DNA of 64,000 bases, taken from the NCBI RefSeq assembly GCF_042683665.1, contig NZ_JBHUOO010000023.1. One strand, written 5' to 3'. Under the pieces are notes generated by a model. That model ran no database searches. It was not told the DNA's origin and worked only from the letters and a program-made list of their open reading frames with translations. This DNA is from Leeuwenhoekiella polynyae. Its GTDB lineage: Bacteria; Bacteroidota; Bacteroidia; Flavobacteriales; Flavobacteriaceae. Position 1 is the first letter of the stretch; the number at the start of each line of letters is the position of its first letter. Positions 8,828 to 18,162 of the stretch are shown piece after piece. A program made the translations under genes and the position numbers.

Positions 8828-10201
8828 ATGAAGAAGTTTATTGCATTTATTGCGATGGTAAGCTTATTAGTTAGTTGTGGTCGCAATGATCGTGGCGAAC
8901 TTGTGGGAGTAAAAGGCAAAAAATGGAATCCAGAAAAACCCTACGGTATGACACTTGTTTCTGGAGGGGCTTTTATAATGGGTAAAAGTGATGATGACAT
9001 CGCTGCCATCAAGAATGCCCCAACAAAAACTGTCACCGTCCGCTCTTTCTACATGGACGAGACCGAAATTACCAACTCAGAGTATAGACAATTTGTGAAA
9101 TGGGTTCGGGATTCAGTTACACGTGCGCGTCTTGCTATTGAAGCTGATCTAATGGGAGAAACGCCTGGGTCTGGGGGTATAGGTGATTATGCTTTTGTGG
9201 ATTATGATCCAGAAAATATGACTCCTTACGAGCAGTACATGTATGATAATTATTATAGTCTAAGTGATGATTACAGTGATCGCAAACTCAATTGGGATAT
9301 AGACCTTATTGAAGATCCTATGGATTACCCTGACGAATATTATGTTTCGGTAATGGATACGATGTATATTCCGTTAGAAGAAGCGTATAATGGTCAGCGA
9401 ACTGTTGATGTTGAAAAGCTTGTGTTTAAGTATAAGTATCTTGATATGGAAGCTGCTGCCCGTCAGAAGAAAGGCTCTCGTAAAGATTTTATAATTACTG
9501 AAGAAACTAAGATTTATCCAGATACAACGGTGTGGATTAAAGACTTTGCGTACTCATATAATGAGCCTATGCATAATGATTACTTCTGGCATAGTGCTTA
9601 TGATGATTATCCGGTTGTAGGTGTTAGCTGGCAACAGGCAAAAGCTTTTTGCCAATGGCGTACAGACAATAAGAACTCTTATAAAAAAGAACGCGGTCAA
9701 GAATTGGTTAACCGTTTTAGACTTCCTAGTGAGGCTGAATGGGAATACGCTGCTCGCGGTGGTTTAGAAAGTGCAACCTACCCCTGGGGTGGGCCATATA
9801 CTAAAAATGACCGGGGTTGTTTTATGGCAAACTTTAAGCCCTTGCGTGGTGACTATGCCGCAGATCAAGCACTTTATACAGTAGAAGCAGATTCTTATGA
9901 GCCTAATGATTATGATCTTTATAATATGGCTGGTAATGTTGCAGAATGGGTAGGGTCTTCATATGATCCCAATGCATATGAATATGTTTCAACAATGAAC
10001 CCTAACGTTAACGATACTAAAAATGCTCGAAAAGTCGTGCGTGGTGGTTCCTGGAAAGATGTTGCTTACTTAATTCAGGTAAGTACTAGAGATTATGAGT
10101 ATGCAGATTCTGCTCGTAGTTATATCGGCTTTAGAACTGTGCAAGATTATCTTGGTGTAGACCAGGATGTCAACATGAGAAACGGACCTTCGCGTCGCTA
10201 A
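8828..10201 (+). CDS. gldK: gliding motility / T9SS lipoprotein GldK
   Basis: GldK is an outer-membrane lipoprotein (PorK homologue) that forms the periplasmic ring of the type IX secretion system with GldN. A lipoprotein signal ends LLVSC (Cys 17). The mature protein has a formylglycine-generating-enzyme-like (SUMF1) fold: MTLVSGGAFIMG near residue 40, RLPSEAEWEYAARGG around 300, NMAGNVAEWVGSSYD and VVRGGSWKD near the end. Acidic insertions lie between these motifs. At 457 residues it is typical. It is the first gene of gldKLMN. Confidence 0.95.
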   Translation: MKKFIAFIAMVSLLVSCGRNDRGELVGVKGKKWNPEKPYGMTLVSGGAFIMGKSDDDIAAIKNAPTKTVTVRSFYMDETEITNSEYRQFVKWVRDSVTRARLAIEADLMGETPGSGGIGDYAFVDYDPENMTPYEQYMYDNYYSLSDDYSDRKLNWDIDLIEDPMDYPDEYYVSVMDTMYIPLEEAYNGQRTVDVEKLVFKYKYLDMEAAARQKKGSRKDFIITEETKIYPDTTVWIKDFAYSYNEPMHNDYFWHSAYDDYPVVGVSWQQAKAFCQWRTDNKNSYKKERGQELVNRFRLPSEAEWEYAARGGLESATYPWGGPYTKNDRGCFMANFKPLRGDYAADQALYTVEADSYEPNDYDLYNMAGNVAEWVGSSYDPNAYEYVSTMNPNVNDTKNARKVVRGGSWKDVAYLIQVSTRDYEYADSARSYIGFRTVQDYLGVDQDVNMRNGPSRR

Positions 10202-10267
10202 TTACCCTTACTATATTTCCCCAAATATATACTTAACCTAATTTCACAAAACAAAAAATCTATTAAA

Positions 10268-10909
10268 ATGGCAAAAAAAGGAAGCATTTCTGTAACTAAC
10301 ATGATTTACGGTCTAGGAGCAGCAGTAGTAATTGTTGGAGCTTTATTTAAAATTCAGCACTGGCCTTATGGATCTGAAATTCTAACCTTAGGTATGGTTG
10401 TAGAAGCCTTAGTTTTTGGTTATTCAGCTTTTGAAAGACCTTCACAAGAATTAGATTGGTCATTAGTATATCCAGAATTAGCTGGTGATACTACGGCAGT
10501 GGTTCCTAAACCAAAAAAGCAAGAAGAATTAACAGAAGCTAAAGGATTGCTTTCAGAAAAATTGGATGCAATGCTAAAAGACGCACGTATTGATTCTGAA
10601 TTAATGAGTAGCTTAAGTACGAGTATTCGCAGTTTTGAGGGTGCGGCAAAAGGGATGGCTCCAACTGCTGAAGCAATGAACTCTACAAAAAAATACAGTC
10701 AGGAAATGGCACTTGCCGCAGCACAACTAGAATCTTTAAATAGCCTTTACAAAGTACAGGTGGAAACTGCAGGTCGTCAAGCTGAAATAAATAATGAAGT
10801 TGCGAGTAATGCTGGTAAGCTTAAAGAACAAATGGAGAGTCTCGCAACAAACCTATCTTCTTTAAACGGTGTTTATGGTGGAATGCTTTCTGCAATGAAT
10901 AAGCGCTAA
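10268..10909 (+). CDS. gldL: gliding motility protein GldL (T9SS motor subunit)
   Basis: GldL is the inner-membrane subunit that forms the proton-driven T9SS motor with GldM. Two membrane helices occupy about residues 10-28 and 35-54; the loop carries the family segment FKIQHWPYG. The remaining cytoplasmic portion (about 80-213) is helical. At 213 residues it has the usual length. It lies 66 nt after gldK and 47 nt before gldM. Confidence 0.94.
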   Translation: MAKKGSISVTNMIYGLGAAVVIVGALFKIQHWPYGSEILTLGMVVEALVFGYSAFERPSQELDWSLVYPELAGDTTAVVPKPKKQEELTEAKGLLSEKLDAMLKDARIDSELMSSLSTSIRSFEGAAKGMAPTAEAMNSTKKYSQEMALAAAQLESLNSLYKVQVETAGRQAEINNEVASNAGKLKEQMESLATNLSSLNGVYGGMLSAMNKR

Positions 10910-10956
10910 CTGAATTACAGAGCCCAAATTTTTAATTCAGTAGAAAAAATAGCATT

Positions 10957-12489
10957 ATGGCAGGAGGAACACAGTCCCCAAGACAGAAAATGATTAATCT
11001 TATGTATCTGGTTTTTATTGCAATGATTGCAATGAACGTAGATAAAGAGATTTTAAATGCATTTAAAATATTTGACCTTAAGTTTACAAGTTCTAATTCA
11101 CGATTAGCTGATGAAAATCAATTAGCAATGGCAGGCTTAGAAGCTAAAGCTTTAGAGCAGCCGGCGAAATATGAGCCTTTATTAGGTAAAGCTGAGCGTG
11201 TAAAGAAAATTTCTGATGAATTTTATCAGTATTTAGCAAGCATCAAAGATACCTTAACTGAAGGAGTAGATACCAGTAGCTATGCGAACCTTGATAAAAC
11301 TGCAGTTCTAGATGAGCGTTGGTTTACTGGCGATCGCTACACTAAAAAAGGGGAAGCTTTTTTAGGTGAAATTGAAACCTATAAAGCTGAGATGAAAGAA
11401 GCGTTAGGTCCAGAATTTAGCGAAGTAAGTGCTATTATAGAACGTACATTTGCAGTAGAGCCACAAACTAATAAAGATGGTAAAGAAATTGCTTGGCTGC
11501 GTTATAATTTTGAAGGGTATCCACTTGCAGCTTCAATTACGCGTTTTACACAGATGCAAAATGATGTAAGAACAGCTGAGTCTGAAGTTTACTCATCATT
11601 ATTACAGGGTCAGTTGAGTAAAGATGTTTCGTTGAGTAATTACGAGGCTATTGTGATACCTGAAAAAACTGCATTTTTCTCAGGTGAAAGCTTTAAAGGA
11701 AAAGTAGTTTTAGGTCGTTTTGATAACTCATTAAATTTTGATAAAGTAATTATCAACGGTACTGAAGTGGATAATTTACAAGCTGGTCAGGTAGTTTTAG
11801 ACTTTCCTGCTGGTAATGTAGGTACGCGTAAAATTACAGGAGAGTTAGTTTACACAGAAGATGGTGAGCCTAAGTCTATTCCTATTAATAGTGAATATGC
11901 TGTAATCAACAAACCGAACTCGGCTACTATTTCAGCAGATAAAATGAATGTTGTTTACCGCGGTGTTGCAAATCCAATGACCATTAGTTTTGCAGGAGTA
12001 GCTGATAATAATGTTAATGCTAGTGCTCCCGGCTTGTCAAAAGGATCAGGAAGTAGTTATACCATGAATCCGGGGACAGGGCGTGAGGTTACTATTAGTG
12101 TATCAGGTACTTTAGCAGATGGTTCTAAGGTTAGTGACTCTAAGCAATTCCGGATTAAAGATATACCAAGTCCTACAGGTACAGTTCGTGGAGAAGATGG
12201 TATACTAAAAATGCAACGCAATTCGTTAGAGATATCTACTGTAGGAGCAGATTTACCAGATTTTGATTTTGATCTGGATCTTAGAGTTACAGGTTTTAAA
12301 TTCAATGTGCCTGGTCAACCTACTGTACAGGTGAGTGGAAACAAATTAGACTCACGTGCTAAAGATGTTTTAAAAAGAGCGCAACGAGGATCTACAGTAC
12401 AGATATTTGATATCAGTGCGAGTATAGCCGGTAATAGCAGTTATAGACTTAAGAAAGTCTCTCCTGTTCTTATTGAGCTTACTAATTAA
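10957..12489 (+). CDS. gldM: gliding motility protein GldM (T9SS motor subunit)
   Basis: GldM anchors in the inner membrane by one N-terminal helix (about 13-33, KMINLMYLVFIAMIAMNVDK) and spans the periplasm to the GldKN ring, transmitting motor rotation. The 510-residue product matches the family: a helical D1 domain followed by three beta-rich domains (about 225-510). The start MAGGTQSPRQKMINLMYLV is the characteristic GldM N terminus. Confidence 0.95.
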   Translation: MAGGTQSPRQKMINLMYLVFIAMIAMNVDKEILNAFKIFDLKFTSSNSRLADENQLAMAGLEAKALEQPAKYEPLLGKAERVKKISDEFYQYLASIKDTLTEGVDTSSYANLDKTAVLDERWFTGDRYTKKGEAFLGEIETYKAEMKEALGPEFSEVSAIIERTFAVEPQTNKDGKEIAWLRYNFEGYPLAASITRFTQMQNDVRTAESEVYSSLLQGQLSKDVSLSNYEAIVIPEKTAFFSGESFKGKVVLGRFDNSLNFDKVIINGTEVDNLQAGQVVLDFPAGNVGTRKITGELVYTEDGEPKSIPINSEYAVINKPNSATISADKMNVVYRGVANPMTISFAGVADNNVNASAPGLSKGSGSSYTMNPGTGREVTISVSGTLADGSKVSDSKQFRIKDIPSPTGTVRGEDGILKMQRNSLEISTVGADLPDFDFDLDLRVTGFKFNVPGQPTVQVSGNKLDSRAKDVLKRAQRGSTVQIFDISASIAGNSSYRLKKVSPVLIELTN

Positions 12490-12500
12490 ATAAATGAAGT

Positions 12501-13388
12501 ATGAAAAGCCAGAAGCAAACGTTTAGTGTTTTTTGTATAATGATTATAGGTTTGACTGCATGTGCTCAAACTAATATTCTAAATGCAAAAATGCCAGATG
12601 AAATGTATGAAAAGACGGAAGAGCAGATTGAGCTTGATAATGATAAGCCGCTTCCTTATGGCTATGTAGATAGCCGTGATGTACTTTGGGGTAAAAACAC
12701 CTGGGAAATCATAGATCTTGATGAGCGTGTTAATTTTCCGCTATATTACCCGGTAGATCCTAATATAGGTTCAGATCGAAAACCTTTGTATGATGTTTTA
12801 GTTAAAAACATAAAGGAGGGTAAACTTGATATTTATGCAGATTCATACTTCAATGATAAAATAGCTTTAGAAGATATTTCTGCTGCAATGTCTCGTGTAG
12901 ATACAACAGATTTAGGTATTGAGCAAATCAATGCGGGTTATGAAGTAGATGAGCAATATATTGACAGAAGAGATATTTCTGCTGCAGACATTGAGCAGTA
13001 TTGGATTCGTGGTTACTGGTACTTTGATAAACGTCAGGGCGAATTAAAATATCGTTTAATAGGTATAGCTCCTGTTGCTCCTGATGTTAACTTTATAGAT
13101 GATGAAGACCCGGTTATGGTTCCTTTATTCTGGGTGTGGTACCCTACAGCTCGTGATATTTTGCACGAAGCTAAGGTGTTTAACCCACAGAATTCTGCGC
13201 AACCCTTATCTTTTGATCACTTGTTGAATTCGAGAAGATTCAACGGTGTTATTTATCAGGTAGATAATATACAAGGTGATCGGGAGGTTAAAGAATATAT
13301 TGCAGATAATGCTATGATGCAGTTGTTAGAATCGCAGCGCATAAAAGAGCAAATTCGTAATTTTGAAATCGATATGTGGAATTATTAA
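12501..13388 (+). CDS. gldN: gliding motility protein GldN
   Basis: GldN (PorN homologue) is the periplasmic partner of GldK in the T9SS ring. The product has an N-terminal signal peptide (about 1-22, ending TACAQ), a conserved core including LWGKNTWEIIDLDERVNFPLY and a VPLFWVWYPTARDILHEA segment. At 295 residues it is normal. It starts 11 nt after gldM and is the last gene before a terminator. Confidence 0.94.
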   Translation: MKSQKQTFSVFCIMIIGLTACAQTNILNAKMPDEMYEKTEEQIELDNDKPLPYGYVDSRDVLWGKNTWEIIDLDERVNFPLYYPVDPNIGSDRKPLYDVLVKNIKEGKLDIYADSYFNDKIALEDISAAMSRVDTTDLGIEQINAGYEVDEQYIDRRDISAADIEQYWIRGYWYFDKRQGELKYRLIGIAPVAPDVNFIDDEDPVMVPLFWVWYPTARDILHEAKVFNPQNSAQPLSFDHLLNSRRFNGVIYQVDNIQGDREVKEYIADNAMMQLLESQRIKEQIRNFEIDMWNY

Positions 13389-13411
13389 AAGATTTCATTT
13401 AGAATAAAACT

Positions 13412-13438
13412 AAAACGCCTTTTTTAAGGCGTTTTTTT
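13412..13438 (+). terminator. Rho-independent terminator after gldN
   Basis: The inverted repeat AACGCCTT / AAGGCGTT with a short T loop is followed by a run of seven T. It begins about 25 nt after the gldN stop and ends the gld operon. Confidence 0.85.
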
Positions 13439-13456
13439 ATACGCTATTTTTACGAA

Positions 13457-14512
13457 ATGAAAGAGGTTGATTATTTAGTAGTAGGTTTTGGCTTGGCCGG
13501 GATGGCTTTTTGTGATAAGTTAGAACAGCATCAAAAATCGTTTTTTGTTATAGATAAGCAGGTTGAAGCTGCCAGCAGAGTAGCAGTAGGTTTGATCAAT
13601 CCCGTGATTTTAAAACGCTATACACTTCCTTGGCAGGGTGAAGAGCAATTTGACTTGGCTAAGTCATATTTTAAAAGACTGGATGTGAAATTTGGATTAA
13701 ATACGGTAACAGACATACCTGTCTATAAAATCTTTTCTTCAGCAGAAGACCAGAACAACTGGTTTGAAGCTTCAGATAAACCTGGATTAGACCGATTTTT
13801 AAAGCCAGAATTGAAATTAGATTTTTCTAAAAAGGTCAATGCTAAACTTCAGGCAGGAGAAGTAAAAGAGACGGTGCGCATAGATATTTCAAAGCTCTTG
13901 AATTCTTATAAGGATTATCTAATTGAAAATGACTCTTACAAGCAAGAGACTTTTTATTATGATAAAATCGAATTCAATTCAGAAAGTGAAATTGAATATC
14001 AAAATATTCGAGCAAAGAGAATCGTTTTCTCCGAAGGCTTTGGTATTAAAGCCAATCCTTATTTTAATAAGCTTCCGTTAGTGGGTAATAAAGGGGAGTA
14101 TATAGATATTTATGCCCCTGAACTCCAATTAACTCAAGCGCTAAAATCTACTTTTTTCATAATTCCGCTAGGAGATTCAGTTTACAAAGTAGGAGCTACA
14201 TTCAACTGGAATGATAAAGACTGCAAAACAACATTAGAAGCGCGTGAAGAGCTTGTAGCTAAATTAAAGCAAGTGATTAATTGTGAGTTTGAGGTAGTTA
14301 AGCAAGAGGCTGCGGTGCGGCCTACAACAGGTGATAGGCGACCATTACTTGGTGTCCACCCGAAACACCCACAATTAGCGATCTTAAATGGCTTAGGAAC
14401 TCGAGGAACGATGATGGGAGGCTATCTTGCAGATAAGTTATATTGTCATCTTGAACATGGAGAACCATTAGAAGATGAAATTTCAATAATGCGTTTTCCT
14501 AAGAAGTTTTAG
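13457..14512 (+). CDS. FAD-dependent oxidoreductase (DAO family)
   Basis: The N terminus carries a Rossmann motif for FAD, VVGFGLAGMAF (Gly 10, 12, 15). The C terminus carries the DAO-family segment VRPTTGDRRPLLG and then GLGTRGTMMGG. The 351-residue protein resembles glycine oxidase / D-amino acid dehydrogenase-like enzymes; the substrate cannot be read from sequence. It converges on the DUF983 gene and their 3' ends overlap by 14 bp. Confidence 0.85.
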   Translation: MKEVDYLVVGFGLAGMAFCDKLEQHQKSFFVIDKQVEAASRVAVGLINPVILKRYTLPWQGEEQFDLAKSYFKRLDVKFGLNTVTDIPVYKIFSSAEDQNNWFEASDKPGLDRFLKPELKLDFSKKVNAKLQAGEVKETVRIDISKLLNSYKDYLIENDSYKQETFYYDKIEFNSESEIEYQNIRAKRIVFSEGFGIKANPYFNKLPLVGNKGEYIDIYAPELQLTQALKSTFFIIPLGDSVYKVGATFNWNDKDCKTTLEAREELVAKLKQVINCEFEVVKQEAAVRPTTGDRRPLLGVHPKHPQLAILNGLGTRGTMMGGYLADKLYCHLEHGEPLEDEISIMRFPKKF

Positions 14513-14903
14513 ATGGACTTTCTGCTTTTTTAGAATTGTAATCAAAGAAAAAATTGATCCAAATATTACGGCTCAACCGCATAATAATAGGTGCGAAAAT
14601 AAGAACTGTACCTATAATTGCTAGAAACCCTGCTACAAGCCCACCTCCTATAAAAAAGTGTGTGATCACAAAGGCAGCAACAGCAAAAGCAATACCTACG
14701 CCATAGCTTACATACATCGCGCCGTAAAAAAATGAAGGTTCAATTTTAAACTTGGTATCACAATGTGGACAACGTTCGTGCATCTTTAAAGTTTCAGACA
14801 GTTTATATGGATTTTTTGTCTCATACATACTCGCTTTTTGGCATACTGGACAAGTGCCTGTAAAAATGCTGTATAATGGATTTCCTTGGAGAAGTTTTTT
14901 CAT
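14499..14903 (-). CDS. DUF983 zinc-ribbon membrane protein
   Basis: This 134-residue protein starts MKKLLQGNPLYSIF. An in-frame start further upstream would add 17 residues not typical of the family. It has a zinc ribbon (CPVC and CPHC pairs, about 20-50) followed by two membrane helices (about 62-82 and 90-112). The family is widespread in Bacteroidota and has no assigned function. Its 3' end overlaps the FAD oxidoreductase gene. Confidence 0.85.
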   Translation of the reverse strand: MKKLLQGNPLYSIFTGTCPVCQKASMYETKNPYKLSETLKMHERCPHCDTKFKIEPSFFYGAMYVSYGVGIAFAVAAFVITHFFIGGGLVAGFLAIIGTVLIFAPIIMRLSRNIWINFFFDYNSKKAESPSKTS

Positions 14904-14994
14904 AATGTAAAAATACGAGTTTCTTAAGAAAGAATAAGTAACACGTGTTACCAAATGGATTTTATTTAAATGCTAAAAGTCCGTCATTTAATAA

Positions 14995-15002
14995 TAACTT
15001 TG
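14995..15002 (+). promoter_or_regulatory. putative -7 element for the ABC-F gene
   Basis: TAACTTTG matches TAnnTTTG and lies 20 nt upstream of the ABC-F start. No clear -33 TTG is seen at the expected distance. Confidence 0.5.
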
Positions 15003-15022
15003 CGCCTTAAAATTTTTAGAAC

Positions 15023-16930
15023 ATGCTTAACATTCACAACCTTTCTGTTTCCTTTCAGGGAGAGTATTTATTTGAAGAAGTCACTTTTAGATTAGGAGAA
15101 GGTGACCGTGTAGGACTGGTGGGGAAAAATGGAGCTGGTAAATCTACAATGTTGCGCATAATTTCTCGTGAGCAAGAGTATGATACCGGTCAGATAGCCA
15201 CAGATAAAGACATTCAGATTGGGTTTTTAAAGCAGGATATTGATTTTGTAGAAGGACGCACGGTTTTAGAAGAATCTTATGAAGCTTTTGAGTTGATAAA
15301 AAAACTTGAGAAGCGTCTAGAAGAAATTAACACTGAGTTAGCTGAGCGTACAGATTATGAGAGTGATTATTATCACGATCTTATGGTTGAGCTTAACGAA
15401 GTGCAGCATCAATACGAGATTCATGGTGGGTATAACTACCAAGGTGAAACAGAGCGAATTTTGATGGGTCTTGGTTTTACTCGTGCAGATTTTAATCGAA
15501 TTACAGATACGTTTTCTGGTGGTTGGCGTATGCGTATCGAGCTCGCAAAACTGTTACTTCAGAATAATGATGTGCTTTTGCTGGATGAGCCTACAAACCA
15601 CTTGGATATTGAATCTATAATCTGGTTAGAAAGTTTTTTGCGTAATTATACCGGCGCTGTGGTAATTGTATCTCACGATAGAATGTTCTTAGATAACGTG
15701 ACCAATCGAACGATCGAGATTTCCTTAGGAAAGATCTACGATTACCCAAAACCTTATTCAGAATATCTGGTGCTGCGTCAAGAAATGCGCGAACAGCAAA
15801 TGGCGGCGCAAAAGAATCAGCAGAAAGAAATTGAGCATACCGAAAAACTGATCTCAAAGTTTAAGGCAAAAGCTTCAAAAGCGACTATGGCGCAATCTCT
15901 GGTCAAGAAGCTGAATCGTATGGATGTGATCGAGGTTGATGAAGATGATAACAGCGTAATGACTTTAAATTTTCCGGTGTCAGTGGTTCCGGGTAAAGTG
16001 GTTGTTGAGGCAGAAAATGTTAAAAAATCATACGGAGAGAAAAGCGTTCTTAACGGAATAGATCTTCTTATTGAGCGCGATAGTAAAACGGCTTTTGTTG
16101 GCCAAAACGGACAAGGAAAATCTACGTTGGCAAAAATTATTGTAGATGAAATCAGCTATGATGGTAGACTCAAATTAGGGCACAACGTGCAGATTGGGTA
16201 TTTCGCACAAAATCAGGCAGATCATTTAGACGGAAATAAAACCGTTCTCGACACGATGATTGATGCGGCAAATGAAAAAAACCGAAGTAAAGTTCGTGAT
16301 ATTTTAGGTTCTTTTTTGTTTAGAGGAGAAGAGGCTGATAAATATGTGCGAGTACTTTCCGGAGGGGAACGAAATCGTCTGGCGCTTGCAAAGCTGATGT
16401 TACAGCCTTTTAACGTGCTCGTGATGGATGAGCCTACAAACCATTTGGATATCAAGTCTAAGAATGTCTTGAAGGAGGCTTTAAAACGTTTTGAAGGTAC
16501 GCTTCTTTTAGTGTCTCACGACCGGGATTTCTTGCAAGGCTTAACCAGTACGGTATATGAATTCAGAGATCATAAGATTAAAGAGTATTTAGGAGATATT
16601 GATTATTATCTAGAGAAGCGCGCTGTTGAAAATCTGCGTGAAATAGAAAAGAAAGATCCCAAAGTAAAGGCAAAACCTGCTGCAACAAAAGATACGTATA
16701 AAGATCAGAAGAAATTTAAATCACTCAGCAATCAATTGAGTAATATAGAGTCTGAAGTGAATAAGCTAGAGCGTCAGATGAAAGAGATGGATGCTGAGCT
16801 CGCTGCTGACTATGAGAAAACAAGCGCTAAGCCAGACTTTTTTGACAGGTATCAATCCAAAAAGAAAAAGGTAGAAGAGCTTATGAGTAAATGGGAAGAA
16901 GTGTCTGAAGAGCTTGAGCGGTATAGCTAG
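15023..16930 (+). CDS. ABC-F family ATPase (Uup/EttA-like)
   Basis: ABC-F proteins lack membrane domains and act on ribosomes. Two nucleotide-binding domains are present: Walker A GLVGKNGAGKS near 35 and signature FSGGWRMRIELAKLL, then Walker A FVGQNGQGKS near 355 and signature LSGGERNRLALAKLM. Both LLDEPTNHLD / MDEPTNHLD Walker B motifs are intact. An inter-domain linker and a C-terminal coiled coil (about 560-635) make it more like Uup/YheS than EttA. It has 635 residues and is monocistronic. Confidence 0.9.
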   Translation: MLNIHNLSVSFQGEYLFEEVTFRLGEGDRVGLVGKNGAGKSTMLRIISREQEYDTGQIATDKDIQIGFLKQDIDFVEGRTVLEESYEAFELIKKLEKRLEEINTELAERTDYESDYYHDLMVELNEVQHQYEIHGGYNYQGETERILMGLGFTRADFNRITDTFSGGWRMRIELAKLLLQNNDVLLLDEPTNHLDIESIIWLESFLRNYTGAVVIVSHDRMFLDNVTNRTIEISLGKIYDYPKPYSEYLVLRQEMREQQMAAQKNQQKEIEHTEKLISKFKAKASKATMAQSLVKKLNRMDVIEVDEDDNSVMTLNFPVSVVPGKVVVEAENVKKSYGEKSVLNGIDLLIERDSKTAFVGQNGQGKSTLAKIIVDEISYDGRLKLGHNVQIGYFAQNQADHLDGNKTVLDTMIDAANEKNRSKVRDILGSFLFRGEEADKYVRVLSGGERNRLALAKLMLQPFNVLVMDEPTNHLDIKSKNVLKEALKRFEGTLLLVSHDRDFLQGLTSTVYEFRDHKIKEYLGDIDYYLEKRAVENLREIEKKDPKVKAKPAATKDTYKDQKKFKSLSNQLSNIESEVNKLERQMKEMDAELAADYEKTSAKPDFFDRYQSKKKKVEELMSKWEEVSEELERYS

Positions 16931-16976
16931 TCGTTTCTTTTATGTTTTTTTTAACTGTTTGAGTCAGTGAGACGGG

Positions 16977-16984
16977 TATTTTTG
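16977..16984 (+). promoter_or_regulatory. putative -7 element for the RND efflux operon
   Basis: TATTTTTG fits TAnnTTTG. A TTTG at 16958-16961 lies slightly closer than the ideal -33 distance. It is 35 nt upstream of the adaptor gene. Confidence 0.45.
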
Positions 16985-17018
16985 TGACAAAGTTAATTTT
17001 TTCATAAAAGTATTCTGA

Positions 17019-18158
17019 ATGCTTAAAGCTGTACGTTCTATTATAGCAATTCTCATTGTGGGTATTGCTATTCTTGTAGGTTATTTTATTGCTACGCGTG
17101 ATAAAGATATGCCAACAGAAATTACTAAAGAGGTTAAGACCGTTTTTGTTGAAACTGCAAAAAACAGTACCATCCCTATTGTTATTCCGGCAAATGGTAA
17201 TCTCGCTGCAAAAAATAAATTAGAACTTTACGCAGAAGTTCAGGGGGTTTTTAGAAGCAGTTCTAATGATTTTAAACCTGGGCAAGCTTACAGCAAAGGG
17301 CAAACCTTACTGAATTTGGATTCTTCAGAGTACTATGCTTCGGTACAGGCTGCTAAAAGTGAGCTATACAATTTGATTACTTCAATAATGCCGGATCTTA
17401 GATTAGATTACCCGGAATATTTTGAAAAATGGCAAAACTATTTAGACAGTTTTGATATCAATAAATCCACACCTGAACTTCCACAAACGTCCTCAGATAA
17501 AGAGCGCTACTTCATAACAGGTCGCGGTATTTTTTCATCGTATTATAATGTAAAAAACTTGGAGCAACGTCTGAGTAAGTATCGAATCGTCGCTCCATTT
17601 TCAGGTATATTGACAGAAGCTTTAGTCAACAAAGGTTCGTTAGTGCGTTCGGGACAAAAATTAGGTGAATTTATTGATACTTCAGTTTATGAGCTGGAGG
17701 TTTCTGTGAGTAAGCGGTTCAGTGATTTGCTGGAAATAGGAGAGCGCGTTACGCTAACTGATGGCAATGGGATGAGAACCTATCAAGGTAAAGTTGTTCG
17801 CGTTAATGGTCGCGTAGACCAGACCACTCAAACTATAAAAGTTTTTATCGAAGTTCAGGGATCAGAAACGCTAAAAGAAGGGATGTTTTTGCAAGCAAAC
17901 CTAGAAGCTAGAGATGAACAGGATGCGATAAGTATTCCGCGTCAATTACTGGTGGACAACGCTCAACTTTATGTTGTTCGTGATAGTGTTTTAGATCTTG
18001 TAGAGATACAGCCTGTTTATTTTTCAGATAAAGAAGTAGTGGTTAAAGGGCTTGATGACGGTACACGCTATATTTCAAAATCAGTCCCCGGTGCTTACGC
18101 CGGTATGCGCGTTAAGGTTTTAGAAAATACGCAGAATAAACCAACTTCAACGCAATAG
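17019..18158 (+). CDS. RND efflux periplasmic adaptor (MFP)
   Basis: The adaptor links an inner-membrane RND pump to an outer-membrane channel. An N-terminal membrane anchor (about 5-26) is followed by the biotinyl-lipoyl-like domain (about 55-110), a helical hairpin and a second lipoyl half (YRIVAPFSGILTEALVNKG). A beta-barrel domain follows, with DQTTQTIKVFIEVQG. It has 379 residues and is the first gene of a three-gene operon, 4 nt before the pump gene. Confidence 0.9.
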   Translation: MLKAVRSIIAILIVGIAILVGYFIATRDKDMPTEITKEVKTVFVETAKNSTIPIVIPANGNLAAKNKLELYAEVQGVFRSSSNDFKPGQAYSKGQTLLNLDSSEYYASVQAAKSELYNLITSIMPDLRLDYPEYFEKWQNYLDSFDINKSTPELPQTSSDKERYFITGRGIFSSYYNVKNLEQRLSKYRIVAPFSGILTEALVNKGSLVRSGQKLGEFIDTSVYELEVSVSKRFSDLLEIGERVTLTDGNGMRTYQGKVVRVNGRVDQTTQTIKVFIEVQGSETLKEGMFLQANLEARDEQDAISIPRQLLVDNAQLYVVRDSVLDLVEIQPVYFSDKEVVVKGLDDGTRYISKSVPGAYAGMRVKVLENTQNKPTSTQ

Positions 18159-18162
18159 CATT